Assembly (NCBI GenBank): GCA_014904845.1
Contig: MU119233.1
Location: forward strand, 300,611-364,610
Length of the DNA: 64,000 bases
DNA from: Acephala macrosclerotiorum
Taxonomy: Eukaryota > Ascomycota > Leotiomycetes > Helotiales > Mollisiaceae
Direction of reading: 5' to 3'
Shown here: piece by piece, positions 30,387-40,459 of the stretch
Layout of the letters: each line of letters begins with the position of its first letter
Numbering within the stretch: position 1 is the first letter of the stretch
Translations under genes and position numbers: made by a program
The notes under the pieces: generated by a model
Database searches by the model: none
Seen by the model: only the letters and a program-made list of their open reading frames with translations
Told to the model about the DNA's origin: nothing

Positions 30387-31713
30387 ATGTCTCATCTATC
30401 AAGCAAACTTTTGTCGACTTCCATTTCAAGTTCAGGTCAAGCCTTCCCCAAACGAAAGCAATACAAAATCCTTCTACGTGTGCGACAGGTGGCCTTTTGC
30501 CAGAGTTGGCAGATTCTCAGTCAGCCAAATCATCAGTCTTGGGATGGAGAAATCGAATCAGTTTTGAAAGCTAGTGACCCATTTTGTACGCCCAATCTTA
30601 ATACAAAAATCATGGAATCCAAAAGTATAACATGTCAATCACTACAATCCTTAGAATCACCTCCGCGGCTAACAAACCCAAATCATTCCAGCTTCGGGTC
30701 TAGGGCCTTCAACCGGACAAAAACAATCTCCGTGAAGGAAAACAAAGAAGACATATCTACCAAGAAAAAAACCGCCAAGTCACAATCACAATCTCAGAAG
30801 GCTGTCGTCAGTGGAGCGGGCAAAGGACATATATATTACGGTGGAAGTGTCAATCTGAGCGGCAACGACGTACTAAGACCGTCCAAAAAAAATCAGCAAC
30901 GCCAAGGCTTCTGCGCTCTAAGTGAAAATGGTAATTTAAGTGACAGTGGGACACCGCGATCATCGAAACCAGCCAGCAAGCCCGGTGTGACTCTTCCCAC
31001 CATGAGTCAAATGAGGGAGCTTCGAAGAACAGGAAGGCTACCGTCACTGAAGGAAAGCAGTCCTTCGGCAGTAAACTTGCCAGCCTGTTTGGCAGCGTAC
31101 CGTCAGAACCCTCTAAAGCCGCCAGAAAACCTGGTACAGCTGCCTCCAAACAGGGTCCCAGAAAAGAGCATCGAACGACAGCAAGGAAAAAGGTGTTGGC
31201 ATAGAAGCGGGCCGATCATTCGGTAATAAAACGGCCCACTTAAATACCAGCTTGCAGCCGGAACTATCGAAGGCTACCAGAAAACCTCGTACTTCTACTT
31301 CCAATGATACTTCTGTTAGCAGAGTGAAGTCATCAGCCATCGGCAGGTCAAGGATTTTTATCAACGGGGTAGAACAGCCTCCCAGAAGCCGAGCCATCAA
31401 ATTGAGCGGTAGCGGGATGCTACCAGCATCAAAAAATAACTACAACAGCGACGTGAATGGCAAAGGAAAATCAAAGCCAGGGAGGAATTACAATGTCGAG
31501 ATCAACATTGCCAACAGCGATGCGATGAGGGGAATATCAAAACCCAGCAGCGAAATCAAAGTTTCTTTAGCAGGGTGCATGTTATTCAAAAACAGCGCTA
31601 AAGATTGGGTATCTCAAGTTGAACAGTATGGAGCATTGACCGGAAGAGCATCATATTGCGGCAGGTATGAGTTGATAGAAGGCTGGAAAGAACTTTGTTG
31701 GGGCTTGGCCTAG
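30387..31713 (+). pseudogene. Repetitive Ser/Lys-rich hypothetical gene with shifting frames
   Basis: Three partly overlapping frames code for a basic, Ser-rich protein with recurring modules: SSFGSRAFNRTK near 30700, QSFGSKLASLFGSVP near 31045, and RSFGNKTAHLNTS near 31213, each followed by a Ser/Lys/Arg-rich stretch (EPSKAARKP and ELSKATRKP). A second motif recurs as NLSGNDVLRPSKKN and KLSGSGMLPASKNN. The modules fall in frames 1, 2 and 3, so either unseen short introns or frameshifts separate them. The final part (31252-31713) is open to a stop. No domain was recognised. It may be a fast-evolving, repeat-expanded gene or its remnant. Confidence 0.4.
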
Positions 31714-31942
31714 AGCACAGAATGGCGGGAATAAAAGTCCTTATTCTCGGCGGACAAAATGTAATGCACGCTTGAGATCAATGTTGACATGCGGTAAAGT
31801 GAAGAACCGTAAAGCAAAATAAGCAGATTCGGAATGCAAAATAAAATAAATCACGTGCTATAGGAGTTGGAAGCGGGGGAAGGAGCAACTCTCCCTCCCC
31901 AATAATACCTAGGTAGAGACGTGCCTGCCGAAGGACATCTCT

Positions 31943-34297
31943 ATGACGACAACTCCGACGATGAACCATGGGTACTCTTCCCAACTTGATGATCCCCTCT
32001 GCTCTTCAGTTCCCCCACACGCTTCTCCTACATCTGCTACTTCCATCAAATGCATTCATATCTCCACCGCACCTAAAAATCCTCCTAAAATGAATCCTTA
32101 TGAAGATCTCCCCGAGTCGGTCGAGTCATCGGTCGCATCGCTGCCTCGAACGAAGTGCACATTCGATTTCTCCAAACTTCTTTCTCGTCGTCAACGAGCT
32201 TCCCGCACATCAGAAAATAGAATGTCCACAACGAGTTCGAGAAGATCCCAAAGCAACCAGTCCGAGAACAGCCAGATCTTGTATATGCCAGAGCCCGAGA
32301 AGCCGAAAGAGAAGAGAGCTACCGGGCGCTCCCTATCATCCATGAGCAATGGAGCCAGCCGCAGATTTGATGGGTCAGCAGACAGCAAATTCGACCTGGA
32401 CAGCCCTGCAGATACAATGTCCCGCAACATCATCGATCGAGAGATCTTCGAATGGCAATACGTTTGTCAATCAGGTCGTCCATATTGGTGGTCGCCGGAG
32501 TCCAAGTTTGCACGTCTGCAGAAGCTTCAGCAACGAGTAGCCAGTGAGCAAGAAGAGCGATTCGGGATGCAAGGTATTGGCAATGCTCCAAAAGCAAGGT
32601 ACGAGATGCGCCGTCGAGCCATGACCGACAGCTATCTGGCGGATCCAAGTGCCGTCCATGACCTCGCTCATCTCGTCGCTGTGCAGCTTCTGGGAGCTTG
32701 CTTCACTCTCCCTCCCGACTCGATCACCGCCGTGACTCCCGAATACACGAGAGACGAAGATGGAATTTGCACAGTTCGAAACTCGCGTCTGATCAGCTCC
32801 CTCCGCATGCACACTCACTTCCGCTATTCGCCGTCCTTCGGTCATCAAGCTCGAAATACCTCGCCAGTTCAAATCTGGCCTAGGAGATATGATGGTCCAA
32901 ATGCAGGCTATTCGTCAGTCCGAAGTAATACCAACACGTCAACCCCAAACATAGGAACTTCAAGTCCTTGCCATCGACGCAACAGATCGCATCGACCATT
33001 ACACAATACGGAAGGATCAGCGTCTAGGAAAAACGACGATGAAGATGAAGACTATATTCGAACTTGTTGCAACAATAACGAGCTTGATTCCAGCGTAGGA
33101 GCGACCGCGTGGTATAGAAGGCAGGGAGTTCATGATGCAAACAATCGATCAATTACCATGCCCCACATGCCCAGTGCCGGAAGCAAACGTCGCGCTGCTC
33201 GTGCTCCAGAATGCTCGAGGGATGAGGATGCTGGAGCGAGTTCTAGGGGCGGACCATCCACACTTAAGACAAACTACCGTCTGCAGCCAGTCCTTCGGTC
33301 GGAGCCTCATCCTATTTTCATACAGCCAGTCCGAGAGCTTGTTGTAAAAAGATGGAGGAACTTCAGAAGACGAATGAGTGGCAGCTTGCATTCGGCACTG
33401 TCATCCAGAGCCTCCGAGGACCTAGCATCTGCATCGGAGTCAAGTGAGGCGTCAAGTCCAGTGTTGAGTAGTGATGCTAAAATCAGAAGACTGAGAGCAC
33501 AGGAGCGAGGAGATATCCACAGCTCAAGCGTTGACAGCACACCACACTGCAATTCTCCCAGAAGTGGACAATTGAGCCCAAATGGCGAGGAGCTCGCGCT
33601 GTCAGTTCGAAGTCTAGCGTCCGTTTTCCCACTTGGAGATCCTCTTGCTGCTGTTGCTTCGCTGGTTATGGCAGAGGCATCCCGTCTGCGTGTGAGCAAC
33701 TTTTTAACGCCTCATGCTTCTATACCTTCGGATACCATATCAGCTCGAGAACTCATCCGTTCATCTGCTGCATCGACACTTGCTGTATGTGATACAAGCC
33801 ATACAAGATCAGAGCTCCCATCACTTTCTCCATCGTCCAAGCCAAACACTCCTTTCTCGACGTATTCTTTGTCTTCTCAGAGGTCCATGAACAGACAGAG
33901 GAGGAGAAGCATGCTTTCAGAAGTCTGCACACCAGAAGACTTCCATACCTCCAAAAGCCCAGACACTGAGGGTACCAAGGAACCCATTACCAGGAGTATA
34001 CTTAGCACAGTAGGAAGTACTCTCGCGAGTCCGGAGGAGAAGGTGTCCGCTTATCCATTCGGGCCAAGACGGATACACGAGGTTTTGAGTAGTCCAGGGC
34101 CCTCTGTGCTGCCTACTCTGGCAGAATTGCGTGGTTTCAAGGAACAAGACAGACCGAAGATGTCAAGGACAAGCACGAACGGGACGCAAATCTTCACTCC
34201 TAGCGATGATGGTGTAGAGATCGATGGGCTTCCGGCGGGTCCAAGCAGGGAGATTTGGGCAGGAAAGGGTGGAAGGAGAGAACGGACGTATTTGTAA
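31943..34297 (+). CDS. Large conserved disordered protein (784 aa)
   Basis: A single uninterrupted exon. The N-terminal 150 residues are Ser/Arg-rich and disordered. A more ordered region follows (about 165-260) with EIFEWQYVCQSGRPYWWSP and HDLAHLVAVQLLGACFTLPP. A second short ordered element occurs near 455-475 (IFIQPVRELVVKRWRNFRRR). The remainder is low-complexity Ser/Thr-rich with many potential phosphorylation sites. This layout fits a class of fungal-specific proteins conserved only in short motifs. No enzymatic signature is visible and no function can be assigned. The ATG at 31943 gives MTTTPTMNHG; a second candidate start lies at residue 50 (MNPYEDLPE). Confidence 0.8.
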   Translation: MTTTPTMNHGYSSQLDDPLCSSVPPHASPTSATSIKCIHISTAPKNPPKMNPYEDLPESVESSVASLPRTKCTFDFSKLLSRRQRASRTSENRMSTTSSRRSQSNQSENSQILYMPEPEKPKEKRATGRSLSSMSNGASRRFDGSADSKFDLDSPADTMSRNIIDREIFEWQYVCQSGRPYWWSPESKFARLQKLQQRVASEQEERFGMQGIGNAPKARYEMRRRAMTDSYLADPSAVHDLAHLVAVQLLGACFTLPPDSITAVTPEYTRDEDGICTVRNSRLISSLRMHTHFRYSPSFGHQARNTSPVQIWPRRYDGPNAGYSSVRSNTNTSTPNIGTSSPCHRRNRSHRPLHNTEGSASRKNDDEDEDYIRTCCNNNELDSSVGATAWYRRQGVHDANNRSITMPHMPSAGSKRRAARAPECSRDEDAGASSRGGPSTLKTNYRLQPVLRSEPHPIFIQPVRELVVKRWRNFRRRMSGSLHSALSSRASEDLASASESSEASSPVLSSDAKIRRLRAQERGDIHSSSVDSTPHCNSPRSGQLSPNGEELALSVRSLASVFPLGDPLAAVASLVMAEASRLRVSNFLTPHASIPSDTISARELIRSSAASTLAVCDTSHTRSELPSLSPSSKPNTPFSTYSLSSQRSMNRQRRRSMLSEVCTPEDFHTSKSPDTEGTKEPITRSILSTVGSTLASPEEKVSAYPFGPRRIHEVLSSPGPSVLPTLAELRGFKEQDRPKMSRTSTNGTQIFTPSDDGVEIDGLPAGPSREIWAGKGGRRERTYL

Positions 34298-34529
34298 TTC
34301 TATTGCTGTTAGAAAGATTGTTCTTATGGTTGATGAAGGTAGAAGAATCGACGAGGACTTAGCATCCACATAAAATGAAATTGGACCTAACATATTGGGT
34401 ATCGCAGACTATAGATAGTCCCGAATCTGATGCCGTTCACAGTCGTATTATTACAACCCTAGCCAAAACTCCGCCCAATGCCATCGTCTCTTGCGCCTAT
34501 TCAAATAAATCTCAGCACTCCATCGTGCA

Positions 34530-35227
34530 TCAGCTGGCTTCGCCCTCGGGCTTCATCCCAACCATCTCGTATTCTCCGGCCCCATCGCGACCTCTGCCTC
34601 TCCCTCTGCCTCTGCCATATCCTTGTTCTGGATCATGCCCTTCTTCGTTGTGCGTAGCGTTCTCAGTTGCGTGCCCTGAACTCGATTCAGCCTGCGTAGC
34701 GCTTCCTCCAAAATTTATAGGCCTTAACTCTCTATATTGACAGCTCCAAACTCCGAGGGCAGTCATCGTTGCTGCGCTGACAATCTGCAACATCCACCAC
34801 AATGCGTTCTTGGGTATCGAATGGGAGTATAGGGACACGACGAGGAGATGGATGAAGTGAAGCGTAAGGGCAAAATCAGGTACAAGTTTGCTTCGAGATA
34901 TCAAGAGAAGGATGGATATTACTCTACTCGAATATTAGCTTCTGCGATGGACAATGACAGGTTGGGAAGAGAGAAATACCCAATAAAGGAGTTCAACAAC
35001 CACACAAGTCCCAACATCCACCCCACTGTTGTATCCCCCCTCAAGCTCCTCCAACTCAACACTAAATCAAAACTAAAATGCTTCCCAGCTACCAAAGCAC
35101 TGAATAGGATTAAAGCCGTGCCAACCGTGTACCATATTGCTTGAAGAAGTACGATTTGTGTGAGGATCTTCAGGGGTGGGAGTTCGGTGAGGGCTCCCGG
35201 GCGTGGGGGTCGTCGTCGCCGGACCAT
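34530..35227 (-). CDS. SYS1: SYS1-like integral Golgi membrane protein
   Basis: Exons 34980-35227 and 34530-34923, with a 56-bp intron (GTATTT..TAG) that restores the membrane helix reading LNSFIG-VISILLLISRSK. The N-terminus MVRRRRPPRPGAL and the motif SWRSLRGDTTVGWMLG, then SRSKLVPDFALTLHFIHLL, are characteristic of Sys1. Four hydrophobic segments are present. Sys1 recruits the Arl3/Arl1 GTPases to the trans-Golgi and supports vesicle traffic. After the last helix comes a C-terminal tail with an RGRGRGRGR run, a fungal feature. Gene structure and motifs are intact. Confidence 0.92.
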
Positions 35228-35577
35228 GGTGTGTGATGGGTGTAGATGAATGTTATCTGGGTAGCATTTGTGATGTGCGTTGTTGTGTTGGTGATGAAGC
35301 TCTAGGAGTTGCCTGTTGTGAGGCCAGAAATTGAGGCGTTTCGGGCTTAGCGCTGTTTTTCTGCCGTCATGTGGTGAGGCGACAAGGCGGAGAATGATGT
35401 TCTGGGAGAGCTCTCGAGATCATAACTTGGAGTTCAAGCCAAAGCTGCACCTGTAAGTAAGCCTATCTCTCTATCAAACAGCTGCTGCCACCTTTGGTTC
35501 GTGTGCTCATTGAACTAAATTGCCAACTTCCAGCTATTCCCACCTGCCAACAGAAGCAGACTGCTCGAGACGTCAAG

Positions 35578-36039
35578 ATGGGTTTCTTCAGCAGCTCTCC
35601 AACGGGTCCTCCAGCACCGAAGATCTCCACAGATGGTGCACCTATAGCCCCCGATCGAAGTCAGCGAGCGATGTGCTGGGAGGCGAGAGATTCATATTTT
35701 GCCTGTCTAGACAAGAACAACATCGTGGATAGCATAGGGGAGAAAGACAAAGCAGGAAAGGCATGTGCGGCCGAAGGGAAGGGGTTTGAGGCGAATTGCG
35801 CATCGAGTTGGGTACGTCAATTCCTCGATTCCAAGGGAGGAAGCAATCCCTGGGTGGCGAGATGGCAGGAATGAATATAGCGCCTAGTTGACGGCTGATT
35901 GTTCAAATAGGTCACATACTTCAAGAAGAGGAGAGTAATGGAGTATCAACGGAACAAAACCTTGGAGAAGCTGAAGGCCGAAGGAGCGCAGGAAATGCCA
36001 GGGCAAATTGGACTTCCAGGACCTGGACAACGACCATGA
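35578..36039 (+). CDS. COA6: Cytochrome c oxidase assembly factor 6 (120 aa)
   Basis: Exons 35578-35811 and 35911-36039. The 99-bp intron (GTACGT..TAG) joins NCASSW to VTYFKKRRVMEYQRNKTLE. The CX9C-CXnC scaffold is visible: RAMCWEARDSYFACLDK with Cys-x9-Cys, and later GKACAAEGKGFEANCASSW. COA6 resides in the mitochondrial intermembrane space and helps insert copper into Cox2 during complex IV assembly. The upstream in-frame extension lacks similarity, so the start at MGFFSSSPTGPP is preferred. It is the best-conserved gene of this stretch, tail-to-tail with the broken sugar porter. Confidence 0.92.
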
Positions 36040-36346
36040 TTCGGACGATCACGAACGTGTACAATAGTGTATGAAGCATATGGGCGGCGTTTTGGTAGAC
36101 AGCATACGAGAGAATTCTCCACGAATCACAACCTCTATATAACTACATCGAGACGGCCAATTTGGACATATCAATTGTCTGGAACATGTTGAAAAGTCGC
36201 GTGGAATGTCCTGGGAAAAGCATTCCATGGCAAGTGTCGGACATTTGCAAAGCATCAGCAACCGCGAGAGGCAACATGATGCACATCGACAAACTCTCTG
36301 CACAATATTTGGAGTCTGGATCGCTCTGCGTTTCTACCTGTCCAGT

Positions 36347-37958
36347 CTATTCCTTCTTCACAACAACTGGCACTATCTCCGGCTCTGGCTCAATGTCTTC
36401 CATCTTCTCGACTATGTTGACGGTTTCATCATCCTCATACAATCGTGCAAGCTCCTCCAGTGTCAGCCCCTTTGTCTCGGGGTACGTGAAGTGCACCATA
36501 GCGAGAAACAACATCAACATCCCCAAGAAAAACAACCAATACTTCCATCCGATATTGGCAATCGCCACCGGATTGGCATATTGGGAAACGATCAAGAGAG
36601 CTTGCCCAATGGCAATCATGGTAGCAAGCCCTTTGGTCCGCATGCTGTACGGCAGGATCTCAGTTGGGTATGAGTATGCAAGTGGGTTGCAAGCAATGTT
36701 GAAGCCAGCATTATACAGGAAGAGGAAGAGAATTGCACAGTATGCCGTAGTATTGCCTCCTCGCTTGTCGAACACGGCGCTTGTGATTGTAATGCCAATG
36801 TTTGAGCAGATCATGCCGATGAGAGAGACCATCCAAAGAGTTCTTCGACCAATCCTATCTGCGAGCAAGGCACCTGCGATGGACACGATGAAGTTCCAGA
36901 CCTGCATGCCGCCGTTGATGCCAGTCTGCTGGTTGGTGCCAGTGACCTTCAGAGAAGTCAGGAGAGGCGAAAAGTAGTAACTGATCACTCCTTGTCCGCA
37001 CCTGAGATTTTTAGCTTGATTCTTTAGGGCTTCGGAAAGTGCTTACCAGAGGCACAGAACGAAGACGGAGATGGTGAGTGCCATCTTCTTCCGGTTTGCT
37101 GCTGTATTCCAGAGAATGTTCCATCCAACCTTAGCATACCTGCTCTCAATCGCCAGAGCGGTATTGATCTCATCAATCTCATACATCACCAGCTCATCGT
37201 CCAGTTGTCCATTGGCATGGTACTCAGCCAAGACAGCTCTCGCTTCGTCGGATCTCCCATGGGCGAGCAGCCATCTGGGACTTTCAGGCATGAAGGGAAA
37301 CATGGCAATGAGGAAGATTAGCGGAAGAGCTTGGATCAAACTGGGGATACGCCAACACCAACTCGTGCTCATATGGCCGGATCCGAAGCTACCCCAAGCA
37401 GCAACGATGGCACCAACGTACCAAAGGGTATTGAAGAAACCCAAGACTGTTCCTCGCTACCTTGGATGAGCAAGCTCAGCGACCACCGAAGGACCGGCAA
37501 CGCAGGTGAAGCTAATTCCTACGCCAAGTAGGCATCTACCATCCATGACCTGAGCATACCCGAAGGCAGATGTCTGGACGATGGTCCCAATGAGGGTGAA
37601 AATCCCTATCTTACGTCCATAGCGATCTGCTACAGGAGAAGCGGGGAAGGATCCAATGAAACCGCCAACGAAGATGATGGTTGTGATGAGACCAATGTGA
37701 GAGGCATCAGGGTAGGACATGTCTAGGCAGTGTCAGGAAGGATCTCGAGCAACATCAGTTATCCTTCGACCTACCTTTCAACCAAGGCTTCATAGCCTGA
37801 AAATTCCCAACGACAGCCTCATCATACCCAGAAGTCATCTGCGCAGTAATAACACAAATAATCATAAAGTTCAACTTCCGCATCCCCGGATCCTTCCACC
37901 ATTTTGGATGGGTATTAATTCTCAGAGTTTTAGTAACATCGATATTCGAAGGTGCCAT
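36347..37958 (-). pseudogene. Sugar-porter MFS transporter with one in-frame stop
   Basis: Three exons: 37775-37958, 37047-37722 and 36347-37001, with introns of 52 and 45 bp. Starting at MAPSNIDVTK, the chain has the N-terminal QMTSGYDEAVVGNFQ, DRYGRKIG loop, the PESPRWLL motif in the central loop, ADRIGRRTLW, and the PETKGLTLEEL signature after the last helix. This is the fungal hexose/lactose-permease group of MFS sugar porters at the plasma membrane. The codon after ELAHPR is TAG (37457-37459), where relatives have Gln. The frame is otherwise perfect on both sides (RGTVLGFFN). A C-to-T change (CAG to TAG, a CpA site) explains it. It is either a recent pseudogene, a read-through gene or a base error. 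Confidence 0.85.
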
Positions 37959-38711
37959 CTTTGCCAATCAATCACAACGGGTCTTAGGGGCAGCAGATAT
38001 GGTGACCCTGCCCGAATATCAAGAGGTGTTTGGATTTTCATGATTCATATACTGCTCTCATCCCCATTCCTGTTATCTTTGAACGAAGTAAACTTGTTGT
38101 TATCTTGCTCGTCTTGCTTTCTTCCGCATGCTTCCCTATCGTTCATCTGTCGTTGCTGACCATTGATCTGCATTCATTCCAAGCGGATTTCCTGAATCCC
38201 CAGCATCAACTGCATTCTGGGGAGGTCTGGAGCTTCGGAAATCCGTTGCTATGCTGTGCTTTGAGAGGTGAGGTTAGGGTTTCTTGAGCGCGGCATAGGG
38301 CTCGGCGTGGCGCAGGGCGGGGTTGCTCCGTGACTCTCAACGCGCCGTAAGGGAAACATCTTCACTTTTTGGAGCAAGTAACATGAAACATCTTCGCCAC
38401 CTGAACCTGTGCAAGATCTGCATGTGATGGCGACATGGAGTTGAGATGGTTCATGTAGGAGATGCGTTCGTAAGGTCTGACCGCGGCGCAAAGGCTTGGG
38501 AAGTCCTCGGAGAAGCTCATTGCCCATGCCAAAGGCCTAGAGGCTTGGTGACAAGGCAACATATTACAAACAAGTCTTGAATTATCACACGAGTCTCTTT
38601 CTAAGGTACAAAGACCTGCGATCTCAACATCTATTTCCATAAGCTCGCCAGTCGGTTTTTACCTCAACGCGGTTGCCCTTAAATTTCAGAACCTTGTCTT
38701 CAACCTTCAAC

Positions 38712-39954
38712 ATGCCTCACGCAATCCTCCCTGACACAACAACCTACAACGACTGGCGAGATGGCCTCTACCGCGACGGCTACGCCATCATCGGAGGTGC
38801 TGTCCCAGCAGACAAAACTGCTGCATACGTCGAATCCATGACACAATGGCTCGAGAAGTTTCCGCTTGGGTTGACCGGAATGATCCTGATACTTGGACTG
38901 AGGAACATTTGCCTGCTCATATGAAGTAAATCTCCTGCCATTTCGTCCCCTCTACTCGATCCTGGTTGATGAGTAGCTGGGGAGAGACAAGAGCTAACAA
39001 CAAACAGAGGAGGAATGTACCACGGCTACTCAGTCTCCCACAAAAAATTCGTCTGGGACGCCCGCCTCGAACTCGGAGTCCTAGATGCCTTCTCTAAAAT
39101 CTGGAACACATCCGGACTCCTCGTCTCCTTTGACGGAATCAATACCACTCTTCCTCTCCCTCCATCGGCTCGTCCTAAAGTAGCGAGATGGCCACACCAA
39201 GACCAAGACTCCAAAATCCGAGGCTTCCAATGTGCGCAAGGTATCATCAACCTCGTAGAGAATGGGCTTGAGGATGGGGGGCTAGTGGTTATGAAGGGGA
39301 GTCATAAGTTTAGTGATGAGTTCTTTAAGACTCATAGTATGGAGAAGAAGGAGAGTTGGGGGAAAGCATGTCTCAGCATCCCATACATCTCTGCTGTGCA
39401 ACAAATAAATGAGAGAGTGACACTGACAGATTTTCTCTAGGTTCCTGATGATTGGCATGGATTCGACGACAAGGAGGTGAAGCGGTTTGAAGACAGGGGC
39501 TGCGAAATCATTAAAGTCTGTGCCGAAGCCGGGGACCTCATAGTCTGGGATTCAAGAACAGTGCACTACAACGTCCTCCCTGAAGGCTCAAAAACTCGTG
39601 CAGTCATCTGTATGTCTGCTTTTCCCGTCTGCCTACCCCTAACCTCCTTCTCATATCTCCGCTCCTCTGCCCTTTCTTCATTTGCCTAATCACGCCTTTG
39701 CCTAATCACGGCTGACAAACACAAAGATGCATGCTACACCCCAGCAGCACTTGCTACCCCCCTCCGACCTTCAACTCAAAAAAGAGATCTTCGAGAAAAG
39801 AGAACGCACAACTCACTGGCCACAGAGAAATTTCTGGCGCGCAACAGAGATCCTTCGCCTGGGAAGGAAAGATCCATATCATCGTGATAGACCATTTGAG
39901 GAGCCTGTATTGAGTGATAAGTTGTTGAAGTTGGCTGGTGCTTTACCTTACTAG
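38712..39954 (+). pseudogene. Phytanoyl-CoA dioxygenase-family gene with two frameshifts
   Basis: It starts MPHAILPDTTTYNDWRDGLY and GYAIIGGAVP. The reading is lost after EKFPLG, where one base is missing; the next frame reads DRNDPDTWTEEHLPAHMK. Intron 1 (38926-39007) then leads to GGMYHGYSVSHKKFVWDARL. The metal site HxD is seen in WPHQDQDS and the distal His in WDSRTVHYNV, so the Fe(II)/2-oxoglutarate centre was once complete. Intron 2 needs a GC donor (GCATGT at 39366) or a mutated GT. Near 39755, an extra C in a run of six shifts the frame before DLQLKKEIFEKRE. The stop is at 39952-39954. Such enzymes hydroxylate small substrates; the substrate is unknown. Both frameshifts are at or near short runs, so sequencing error cannot be excluded. 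Confidence 0.8.
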
Positions 39955-40459
39955 GGGAGTTGGGGAGCATTGGAGGTGTTGGGATGTGCGTGGATAGGCG
40001 CGAATGTCAGAGATAGCGGTGGAACTTTTGATGCTCAAATGTTTGAATTGAACTGGGACTTTAGGAAAACCTTGCTCCTTTTGCTGAGAATTTCACCAAG
40101 TCAATTTTCCTCAGGCGATACAAATGACATTTCGGAGGCAGCCCATACCATTCTCTATCCCAGATCTACGACTTTTGGTGATCAAAATATCCCAAGTTTT
40201 TGGAAAATTGGGTATTTGTATGACCCTCGAGTCAATGATTTCATTATGTAAAGTTCATCGCTATGCTATTGCACAGTACGGCATGCACTTATCCTCCACC
40301 TGCACGCTGCCATTTGGTATCATATCATCCGTTCTATCCCCTAGTTTTGCCTCCCATGCTCTTTCGACGCCAAGAAAACAAATGCCGCCATGTGTCCTAA
40401 GAGACAACTTTTGTATGTAAATCCATGCATGCAGCGCCATATAAAATCCCCGGAACGCC
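39955..40459. other. Intergenic region between convergent genes
   Basis: No gene seen. It contains the 3' ends of the dioxygenase-like gene and of the Zn2Cys6 regulator. Confidence 0.5.
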
